Assembly: GCF_000156395.1 (NCBI RefSeq)
Contig: NZ_GG703817.1
Coordinates: 381,409 to 445,408 of the forward strand
Source of the DNA: Providencia rustigianii DSM 4541
Lineage (GTDB): Bacteria; Pseudomonadota; Gammaproteobacteria; Enterobacterales; Enterobacteriaceae
DNA: 64,000 bases
Direction: 5' to 3'
In this document: piece after piece, positions 47,342-53,673 of the stretch
Layout of the letters: every line of letters starts with the position of its first letter
Position numbering within the stretch: the first letter of the stretch is position 1
Translations under genes and position numbers: made by a program
The notes under the pieces: model-generated
Database searches by the model: none
What the model saw: the letters and a program-made list of their open reading frames with translations, nothing else
What the model was told of the DNA's origin: nothing

Positions 47342-47358
47342 CATGAACTATATTCATG
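47342..47358 (-). promoter_or_regulatory. MetR-type binding site upstream of mesXD
   Basis: CATGAACTATATTCATG is a 17-base near-palindrome containing TGAA, five bases, then TTCA, the MetR consensus. It is centred about 170 bases before the mesX ATG. MetR activates metE in E. coli, so the logic fits. Occurrence alone could be chance. Confidence 0.5.
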
Positions 47359-47384
47359 ATCAGGTATGTAATGCGTGGTTATTT

Positions 47385-47400
47385 AGCCATCCAGATGGCT
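47385..47400. promoter_or_regulatory. 16-bp dyad, weak MetJ-like candidate
   Basis: AGCCATCCAGATGGCT reads as two adjacent 8-mers that weakly resemble MetJ boxes, 27 bases beyond the MetR site. The match is partial. Confidence 0.25.
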
Positions 47401-47620
47401 TTAAAGCCACGGATTTACACGCTTTCCAATAAAAAATTATTCATGCCAGATTAATTGAATTGCACTATGTATCGCGCTTAAAAAAGATGAAAAAAATCTA
47501 AATATTTAAAATATGGATAGCGTGGTCTTGATAAAAATTAAAAATGGGCATCTCAAAATAGAATATTGAGTAATTTTCAATCAAGAGAATGTGAAAAAAT
47601 TCAGACTATATGAATGCACA

Positions 47621-47651
47621 AAAAAAAGGCACTCGCCCCCGAGTGCCTTTT
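47621..47651 (-). terminator. Rho-independent terminator
   Basis: A 12-bp stem, AAAAGGCACTCG / CGAGTGCCTTTT, with a CCCC loop has a long U-tract on the minus strand. It is very similar to the hairpin at 45095-45121. Confidence 0.8.
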
Positions 47652-47817
47652 GACTACAACTCACTGAATTTAGAGTAAAAAACTCCTATTCAGCGGTTCT
47701 GGTACTAGTGCGGATTAGGTAGTCAAATGCGCTAAGTGCGGCGTTCTAAAAGTGACTTAGGTGATTGATATAAAAGGACTTAGTCAATAGTCAATGTCCA
47801 CATATTGACCACGCTTG

Positions 47818-47845
47818 AAAAGCCTCTTTTGACGAGAGGCTTTTT
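47818..47845 (+). terminator. Rho-independent terminator
   Basis: A 10-bp stem, AAAAGCCTCT / AGAGGCTTTT, with a 7-base loop is followed by TATT. It lies next to the 3' end of the minus-strand gene at 47853 and may act in both directions. Confidence 0.7.
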
Positions 47846-47852
47846 ATTCTTC

Positions 47853-48089
47853 TTATATTTCAATGGGTGGGAGTAGTTTTTTAGCCTGTTCAATCAAGGT
47901 TTCAATAACTGCCAGAGGAATATTTGGCTCATAACAAGTTAATGTAAATTGATGGGTAACATCCGAGTAAAAAACTTCAGCAAGTTGTAACACTGGATCA
48001 GTATTCGCAACATTCAATTCAAGGTACATCCCATCCCTAACAATGTCACTACCTCTCACAAATTCGTATACAGTACTATCAAAAATCAT
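47853..48089 (-). CDS. Small protein of unknown function
   Basis: This acidic protein of 78 residues begins MIFDSTVYEFVRGSDIVRDGMYLELN. The ATG at 48089 has GAG 6 bases upstream; a GTG at 48116 would add 9 residues. There is no signal peptide, membrane segment or cysteine cluster beyond one Cys (TCYEPN). The mixed strand/helix pattern would suit a small immunity or antitoxin-like domain, but no partner is adjacent. I do not recognise it. It sits at the left edge of the phage-like cluster and may be host or element DNA. Confidence 0.55.
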   Translation of the reverse strand: MIFDSTVYEFVRGSDIVRDGMYLELNVANTDPVLQLAEVFYSDVTHQFTLTCYEPNIPLAVIETLIEQAKKLLPPIEI

Positions 48090-48295
48090 AGTTATCTCAT
48101 TAAGTGATGTGGTCACATTTTATTAATTTTAAGTGTTACTACAGGCTCAAAGGTGTCCATCGGCTTTGACTACTGTCTCATGGCATAATACTATTTCAAA
48201 AACAAATTTCGTAAGATATAAAAAATCATTTTATTACTTAATTAGTCGTATAAAAAATAATGCATATTTATTAATTTCATCATGAGGACTTTATA

Positions 48296-48667
48296 TTGAA
48301 TGCGTATGTCCCCCCTCCGAAATATAGCTCTATTTCAATATCCATTCCTGCTAACTTGAAAGATGATTTTCTGTTAGAATGTAAGCAAGCTGGATTAGAT
48401 GCTGTTGAGCCAATATTTTTATCCGTTGATCCTCCCAGCACCATAGAATTATTATTTGAAACATTAAAAAAAAGCAAAGTCATGGTGCCAAAATTAATCG
48501 AGGTGCTACACATGTTTATGAAACAACGCAATGTTAAAATTGAAGTCAGTGATAATAAAAAAATCATTGAATTATCTGGTTATTCTGAGGAGGAAGTTCG
48601 CCGTTTACTAGAAGCGAGCGAAGTGATTCAAATTTCTCATAAAGAAAATGATAATGATACCATCTAA
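48296..48667 (+). CDS. Small protein, possible effector-associated constant component (EACC1)-like
   Basis: This 123-residue protein probably starts at TTG 48296, with GAGG 8 bases upstream. It has an N-terminal strand region (YSSISISIPANLKDDFLLECKQAGL), a long helix (IELLFETLKKSKVMVPKLIEVLHMFMKQR), then two strands and a helix (NVKIEVSDNKKIIELSGYSEEEVRRLLEAS). That last pattern resembles EACC1 domains of NTP-dependent conflict systems. The match is by pattern only and no effector is beside it. Its strand is opposite to ogr, with a hairpin after it, and it is visibly AT-rich like other cargo genes here. Confidence 0.6.
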   Translation: MNAYVPPPKYSSISISIPANLKDDFLLECKQAGLDAVEPIFLSVDPPSTIELLFETLKKSKVMVPKLIEVLHMFMKQRNVKIEVSDNKKIIELSGYSEEEVRRLLEASEVIQISHKENDNDTI

Positions 48668-48672
48668 AAAAT

Positions 48673-48696
48673 TAGCCCTGATATGAATCAGGGCTA
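48673..48696. terminator. Hairpin between convergent small gene and ogr
   Basis: A 10-bp stem, TAGCCCTGAT / ATCAGGGCTA, with a 4-base loop is followed by TTTC. It terminates the plus-strand gene and ogr. Confidence 0.75.
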
Positions 48697-48702
48697 TTTC
48701 TT

Positions 48703-48951
48703 CTAAAACATCTCCACCTGTTTTTCTCCCCTATGAGATCTTGGTAACTCATCTATTGGAATTTTAAAACCTTCAGGAAGTTCTTGCGGGATTGTTTTTG
48801 TGAGATAAATCTCTACTGAGGTTATAGTCGTAAAAGAACAACCACACAGCATATTCTGGCACTGATGATAGCTTCTACGGGTTTCACTACTCATGGATTT
48901 ACTGGTTTTGGTATAAGTCACAGCGCCACACTGGGGACAATTGAACGCCAT
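48703..48951 (-). CDS. ogr: Ogr/Delta-family late-gene activator
   Basis: This 82-residue zinc-finger activator is of the P2 Ogr/P4 Delta family, which binds upstream of late promoters and recruits host RNA polymerase. The zinc ligands fit the family: C5 and C8 (CPQC), then C31 and C36, giving CxxC-x22-C-x4-C. Between them is TYTKTSKSMSSETRRSYHQCQN, and after them the FTTITSVE strand. In P2, ogr lies just after D; here a plus-strand membrane gene separates them. It probably drives the tail operons in this cluster. Confidence 0.93.
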   Translation of the reverse strand: MAFNCPQCGAVTYTKTSKSMSSETRRSYHQCQNMLCGCSFTTITSVEIYLTKTIPQELPEGFKIPIDELPRSHRGEKQVEMF

Positions 48952-49036
48952 TTTTTAACCTTGGGTTTGGAGTATGCCTTAAGTTAGGTTAATCTATTCA
49001 TCACAAAAATCAATTAAAAATCAGAAAGGAATTCCA

Positions 49037-50287
49037 ATGAGTAATAAAGACGGGAAAATTGAATTTTTCAGTTTAATAGTTTCTATTTGTACTATGCTTG
49101 TTTTTATATCACCTATTTTATTACTTAATTACTTAAAAACATTAAATTCACAAAACATATTTCCATTTCTTTTAAGTGAAACATATATTTTCCCTTCCCT
49201 ATTGTTTATATCTTTTTTTTGGGCTTTTATAATACTTTTCCTATTCATCATTCCATCATTTTTTTATCTTACAACAAGAAAAATTTCATCAAAGAGTGAT
49301 ATCAAAGAATTTAAATTACCATTATTTGAATATTCATCAATTATTATATTAAATCCTATATTATTATACTCATCTCTTTGTGTTTTTAATATTGACAACA
49401 TTTTCGGTGCAATAATAACCGTATCAATACTAGCCATCAACACCATTCTTATTTTAGGGTCAAATATGATTTTGAAAACAAAAAATAAGAAAAACTATAT
49501 ATTTCAAACCATATCACTCATCACTATAACATTTTCAATATACCTCATTATATCCTTCTACATTAACCTGTATATTTCTTATATACCTTTTGTGCTTTTT
49601 TTAATATACCTTTCAGCAACCTTAATTAAAAATAGAAGTCGTGTTATTAATTCCATAAAATCAATTGATTACTTTAAATCATTGGAGTTTCATGGTGTCT
49701 TTAATATTTTATGTATCATTTCCCTGGGTTATATCGCCACTCTTGTTATTGCAGGAAATTTAAATGGTGATTTGGAAGTCAATAATGGGTTCACTGATTA
49801 CCTATTAACACTAGTAGTTTTTTATATAATTCCTAATTTATTATTTTTAAATGCAAGTGGATTAATTAGATATGTTCTATTTGCCTCATACTTATTCATT
49901 GTTTCATTTCATTCAAATATTATTGAAGTTATTTCTTATCGTTCGTTTAACACTATGAATTTTATAAATGATGAAGCCATAAACATAAGCATTCAAAAGT
50001 GGCATGATGTTAAGTTACCGATACCTTTAAAAAATGATAAAATCATCATGACCTCTTTTAACGCATTTCAAACACAAAAATATTCTTTATTATGTAATTA
50101 CGATGATAGTAAGTATTTAACTTATAAAATTCATTTTGAATCATTATCTGAACATTTAAATCGTAAAAATACTACACACTGTGTATTAGCTGAAAATGAA
50201 AATATTCATCTTATTCAATCCAATAAGCTTATCGAAACTATTCCAGTTTCAGCCGAACCTATCCCTCATCAATACCAACATCTTTGA
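49037..50287 (+). CDS. Polytopic membrane protein, cargo gene between ogr and D
   Basis: This 416-residue protein has about eight or nine hydrophobic helices in its first 310 residues, then a soluble tail of about 100 residues. The tail contains DEAINISIQKWHDVKLPIPLKNDKIIMTSF and CVLAENENIHLIQSNKLIETIP. It has no recognised domain. The DNA is strikingly AT-rich with A/T-ending codons, unlike the GC-richer tail genes beside it, so it looks like an acquired cargo gene (moron). It is on the plus strand between minus-strand ogr and D, and its last 29 bases overlap the convergent D gene. Superinfection exclusion or phage defence is a possible role, without direct evidence. Confidence 0.75.
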   Translation: MSNKDGKIEFFSLIVSICTMLVFISPILLLNYLKTLNSQNIFPFLLSETYIFPSLLFISFFWAFIILFLFIIPSFFYLTTRKISSKSDIKEFKLPLFEYSSIIILNPILLYSSLCVFNIDNIFGAIITVSILAINTILILGSNMILKTKNKKNYIFQTISLITITFSIYLIISFYINLYISYIPFVLFLIYLSATLIKNRSRVINSIKSIDYFKSLEFHGVFNILCIISLGYIATLVIAGNLNGDLEVNNGFTDYLLTLVVFYIIPNLLFLNASGLIRYVLFASYLFIVSFHSNIIEVISYRSFNTMNFINDEAINISIQKWHDVKLPIPLKNDKIIMTSFNAFQTQKYSLLCNYDDSKYLTYKIHFESLSEHLNRKNTTHCVLAENENIHLIQSNKLIETIPVSAEPIPHQYQHL

Positions 50288-51350
50288 TCCTTATTTCTAA
50301 CTCCAAACTTGTGACAAAGCCGTGACCATCGATTTGATGAACAACTCGGCTAATCACCCACTGGTGACTATCAATGGTCGGTTTAAAGCCTGTCACGGTC
50401 ACTGGCATCTCAGGATAAAGGTCTGCGCGACCCTCAGCTAAGGTAATATTAAATTCTGCTACGCCCCTTTGTAATTTTGACCATTTGGCCGCGGCGGCAC
50501 GTTTAGCCGATTGCTCGTTTTTAAAGGTTTGTCGCATTACAAAAACGTTACCCTCGGCGCCCTCGATGTAATCGCCCTCTTTTTTACTCGACTTCTCTTT
50601 TTTAGGCTTTTGCTTACGTTTAAGATTGGTTTTCTTTTGTTTGCCATAGTTCAAATCTAGCCAATAGGCTTGTACGCCAGTGTACGCTTGCCGGTCAGCC
50701 AATCGAAAATAATGCCGATCGCCACTTTCCCGCATGATGGTAATCACCGATAAGGCCTTTCCGCTTTGTGTGACGCCTTGATTAGGAACGATAAATAACA
50801 AACTGCCATTTTTAATGGTGGCTATCGCGCCGAGCATTTCAGCCATGCGCGTTAAGAAACTGATATCGCTCTCATTGGTCTGGTCGGCGTGATCAATTTC
50901 AATGTGCATCAATTGTTTGCTAACGGCGGGTTTAAGGTTATAGCGCCCTGCTATCGCGCTCACCACATCAGAGACTTTGATATCGTGCCAGCTATACTCC
51001 CTTTTGACGTTGAAATCTTGCCGAAAGTCCGCACTACGGGCGGTGACGGTGATTTGGTCGGGAGGGCCTGAATGGCTAATTTCATCAACGGTATACATCC
51101 CTTTATATATCAAGGCTTCACCTTGCCAGCCCAGGGAAACTGAAATTTCAGCCCTCCGCGCTGGTAACGCAATTTTGCCGTCAGTATCATCGATAGTGAG
51201 TTCTAAGGTATCAGCTTCAAAACCGCGATTATCCGTTAATGTTAATGACATTAGCCGGTCATTGACGCTCAACAGCTGCACGCCCCCGACTGTTAAATCA
51301 AATGCAGGAACTTTGACTAAATTCCCCTCAGCCCAATCCATAAAAGCCAT
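50259..51350 (-). CDS. D: P2 gpD-like late control / tail protein
   Basis: This 363-residue protein is homologous to P2 gpD, a baseplate hub/late control protein of the gp27-like group. Near-identical motifs are NDRLMSLTLTDNRGFEADTLELTIDD, SADFRQDFNVKREYSWHDIKVSDVV, FLTRMAEMLGAIATIKNGSLLFI and KWSKLQRGVAEFNITLAEGRADLYPEMPV. A lysine-rich linker lies near residues 230-250 (KKTNLKRKQKPKKEKSSKKE). The ATG at 51350 has AGG 8 bases upstream. It lies on the minus strand with ogr, opposite to its normal operon mates FI-U, because the latter are inverted. Confidence 0.93.
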   Translation of the reverse strand: MAFMDWAEGNLVKVPAFDLTVGGVQLLSVNDRLMSLTLTDNRGFEADTLELTIDDTDGKIALPARRAEISVSLGWQGEALIYKGMYTVDEISHSGPPDQITVTARSADFRQDFNVKREYSWHDIKVSDVVSAIAGRYNLKPAVSKQLMHIEIDHADQTNESDISFLTRMAEMLGAIATIKNGSLLFIVPNQGVTQSGKALSVITIMRESGDRHYFRLADRQAYTGVQAYWLDLNYGKQKKTNLKRKQKPKKEKSSKKEGDYIEGAEGNVFVMRQTFKNEQSAKRAAAAKWSKLQRGVAEFNITLAEGRADLYPEMPVTVTGFKPTIDSHQWVISRVVHQIDGHGFVTSLELEIRIKDVGIDEG

Positions 51351-51508
51351 ATTCACCACCTAGCCAATTCAATATGCCTAGATTGGCGTCACGCGCGTAG
51401 GTGAGCAATCGCCCGTTGTTCTCTTGTGTCTATGAGAACGCTAAGTACATGATTTGTTATCAAACATCCCTGAGAATGAGAATAAATAGACATCAGGAGA
51501 TAACAGCG

Positions 51509-52675
51509 ATGGCCGTATATCATCACGGTGTTGAGGTCAATGAAACTACCGACCTTAGCACCCTTATTCGAGATATCGACACCTCAGTGATTGGGATTGT
51601 CTGCACCGCAGAAGATGCCGATCCCGAGGCGTTCCCACTCGACACCCCCGTGTTAGTTACGCGCATTAAAACGGTACTTAGTAAAGCAGGAAAAACCGGC
51701 ACGCTTTACACCACACTCAAAGCCATTGACGACCAGTGCAGCCCAAAAGTAGTCATTGTGCGCGTTGCTGAAGCGAAAGAAGGCAGCGAAAAAACTCAAG
51801 ACCAATTAGTGATTGGTGGTACCGGTGACGATGGTCGCTATACTGGCCTTTATGCCCTACTGACCGCCGAAGCCAATATCGGTGAACGCCCGCGCATATT
51901 GGCAGTACCGAAACTTGATACCAAACCGGTTGCTATGCAGCTTGCGATTTTTGCCGAGCAGATCAAAGCCTTTGCCTATATCAGCGCGAACGGCTGTAAA
52001 ACTATCGCGGAAGCCAAGAAATACCGCGAAGATTTTAATCAGCGCGAAGTGATGATCATCTACCCTGAATTTATCGCCTACAACTTGCAAAGCGGTAAAA
52101 ATGAAACCATTCCCGCCACCGCTTACGCCATTGGTTTACGTGCCAAGATTGATGCGGAACAAGGCTGGCATAAGTCGATTTCTAACGTGCCGGTTAATGG
52201 CGTTCTGGGTATTAGCGCCGATATTTATTGGACATTACAAGGTAAAGACACCGACGCCAACGATTTAAACAGTCACCAAATCACCACGTTAATTAAGCGC
52301 GATGGCTTTCGTATTTGGGGTAATCGCACCGGTGATAATGAAATTTATACTTTTGAAGTCTATACCCGCACCGCGCAAATATTGGCTGAAATGATCGCCG
52401 AGGCGCATTTTAGCTATATCGACAAAACTCTCACGCCATCATTGGTGAAAGATATTGTCGATGGAATCAACAGTAAAGGCGCGCAACTCGTCACGCAAGG
52501 CCGTTTATTGGGGTTCCAATGTTGGTATGACCCATCGGATAACCCGAAAGAAAATTTACGCGATGGCAAGGCGCACATACGCTACAAATATACCCCCGTA
52601 CCGCCACTGGAAAACCTGTCTTTAACACAGGAATTCACTGACGAATATTTCACTGTTTTCGACCAACTGGGCTAA
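51509..52675 (+). CDS. FI: Tail sheath protein (P2 FI-like)
   Basis: This 388-residue contractile tail sheath protein is homologous to P2 gpFI. It begins MAVYHHGVEVNETTDLSTLIRDIDTSVIGIVCTAEDADPEAFPLDTPVLV. It also contains the conserved KPRILAVPKLDTK-type loop (here RPRILAVPKLDTKPVA), ALGLRAKIDQEQGWHKT-type (AIGLRAKIDAEQGWHKS) and YTPVPPLENLSLTQEFTD near the end. The ATG at 51509 has AGGAG 10 bases upstream and matches the family start; ORF continuation to 51401 is not needed. It opens the inverted module. Confidence 0.96.
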   Translation: MAVYHHGVEVNETTDLSTLIRDIDTSVIGIVCTAEDADPEAFPLDTPVLVTRIKTVLSKAGKTGTLYTTLKAIDDQCSPKVVIVRVAEAKEGSEKTQDQLVIGGTGDDGRYTGLYALLTAEANIGERPRILAVPKLDTKPVAMQLAIFAEQIKAFAYISANGCKTIAEAKKYREDFNQREVMIIYPEFIAYNLQSGKNETIPATAYAIGLRAKIDAEQGWHKSISNVPVNGVLGISADIYWTLQGKDTDANDLNSHQITTLIKRDGFRIWGNRTGDNEIYTFEVYTRTAQILAEMIAEAHFSYIDKTLTPSLVKDIVDGINSKGAQLVTQGRLLGFQCWYDPSDNPKENLRDGKAHIRYKYTPVPPLENLSLTQEFTDEYFTVFDQLG

Positions 52676-52687
52676 GGAATTTCGATT

Positions 52688-53200
52688 ATGGGTATGCCTA
52701 AAAAACTCTTTTTGTTTGATCTGTTTATTGATGGTCAAACCTACCTTGGACAAGTAGAAGAAGTCACCCCGCCAAAGCTATCGCTGAAAACGGAAGATTA
52801 TCAAGGTGCCGGTATGGTGGGTTCCGTTGCGGTCATGATGGGCTTGGATTCAGGCGCGTTAGATATGGAAGCCACTATGGGCGGCTTGCTGGCTGAATTA
52901 TTGGAAAGTTGGGGCGGCACGATTGATGGTAAGCAATTTCGTTTTGCGGGCTCTTACTACAATGATTCAACTGGCGAATCCATCCCGTGTGAAATTCAAA
53001 CCCGCGGGCGCTTTACTGAGCTTGATTTTGGTAGTGCAAAAGCTGGCGATAATACACAGCATAAGTACACCATCAAAAATACCTACTGCAAGATCACCAT
53101 CAATAACAAAGAAGCCTTTGAGGTGGATTTGCTGAATATGGTGTGGAAAGTCAATGGCAAAGACATGTTAGAAAAACATCGCGCCAATATTGGCCACTAA
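52688..53200 (+). CDS. FII: Major tail tube protein (P2 FII-like)
   Basis: This 170-residue tail tube protein is homologous to P2 gpFII, which polymerises inside the sheath. It starts MGMPKKLFLFDLFIDGQTYLGQVEEVTPPKLSLKTEDYQGAGM. The conserved pieces are RFAGSYYNDSTGESIPCEIQTRGRFTELDFGSAKAGDNT and DLLNMVWKVNGKDMLEKHRANIG. It lies 12 bases after the sheath gene. Confidence 0.96.
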   Translation: MGMPKKLFLFDLFIDGQTYLGQVEEVTPPKLSLKTEDYQGAGMVGSVAVMMGLDSGALDMEATMGGLLAELLESWGGTIDGKQFRFAGSYYNDSTGESIPCEIQTRGRFTELDFGSAKAGDNTQHKYTIKNTYCKITINNKEAFEVDLLNMVWKVNGKDMLEKHRANIGH

Positions 53201-53221
53201 CTTTTAATAGGAAGATTTACT

Positions 53222-53527
53222 ATGGCTGAAGTTATTCAATTCGACGCACCTATCAAATTAGAATCAGGGCAAGAAGTGACTGAAATCACTATCACGGACA
53301 CCATGAAACAAGTTGGCGCGCTGCGTGGCTTAAAATTGTATGACGTGATGACTTCTGATGTGGATTCACTGATTAAGTTACTGCCCCGCGTCACCTCACC
53401 CCGCTTAACTGAGCGCGATGTTTCACAGCTTCCGATTCCGACATTTAATGCGTTAGCGACGGGTATTGCCAATTTTTTAGTACCGAGCTCCCCGCCAGAG
53501 ATGACAGACATCGCGGACGAGTCATAG
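53222..53527 (+). CDS. E: Tail protein gpE (P2 E-like)
   Basis: This 101-residue protein is homologous to P2 gpE, a tail assembly chaperone. It has the conserved MKQVGALRGLKLYDVMTSDVDSLIKLLPRVTSPRLTERDVSQLPIPTFNALATGI. Near its end is the slippery site T_TTT_TTA (53473-53479), at which ribosomes can slip -1 to make the longer E+E' protein. It is 21 bases after the tube gene. Confidence 0.92.
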   Translation: MAEVIQFDAPIKLESGQEVTEITITDTMKQVGALRGLKLYDVMTSDVDSLIKLLPRVTSPRLTERDVSQLPIPTFNALATGIANFLVPSSPPEMTDIADES

Positions 53528-53673
53528 AGTGCCCCAACGTTGAAACGGATGAGTTAATCGCCGATATCGCCACCGTTTTTCACTGGGCGCCGTCTGAATA
53601 TGACGCCATGACGGCCTCTGAACTCCTGTTATGGCACCAACGCGCAGCCGCCAGAACAGGAAATGAACCATGA
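53222..53673 (+). CDS. E': Tail assembly chaperone gpE+E' (frameshift product)
   Basis: A -1 shift at 53479 fuses the first 86 residues of E to a 64-residue extension ending in DELIADIATVFHWAPSEYDAMTASELLLWHQRAAARTGNEP, a clear P2 GpE' (Phage_P2_GpE) domain. The total is about 150 residues. The E' frame has no good start codon of its own, so frameshifting is the likely expression route. Its stop overlaps the tape-measure start as ATGA. By analogy with lambda G/GT, the fused form recruits the tape measure and tube protein. Confidence 0.8.
53473..53479 (+). other. Programmed -1 frameshift slippery site
   Basis: TTTTTTA is phased as T TTT TTA in the E frame. P2 E/E' uses the equivalent T_TTT_TTG. 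Slippage keeps the downstream frame open to the stop at 53671-53673. Confidence 0.8.

Larger units (their letters stand above)
47180..47852. other. Intergenic region between mesX and the phage-like cluster
   Basis: About 670 bases with no supported gene. It holds the mesX leader, the MetR-like box, two terminators (47624-47651 and 47818-47845) and the likely left border of the P2-like element. No tRNA or obvious attachment duplication is visible. Confidence 0.5.

Noticed and set aside
47385-47400. MetJ operator upstream of mesXD as a firm call
   Set aside because: Match to the 8-mer consensus is only partial; kept as a low-confidence candidate.
48280-48567. 95-codon minus-strand ORF opposite the gene at 48296
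   Set aside because: The plus-strand ORF has a spaced ribosome site, a coherent fold pattern and a terminator; the minus one has none of these.
51360-51508. Ogr-type late promoter (TGT-N12-ACA) in the D/FI gap
   Set aside because: I checked the TGT and ACA triplets in this gap and none has the 12-base spacing, so no site is claimed although a promoter is expected.
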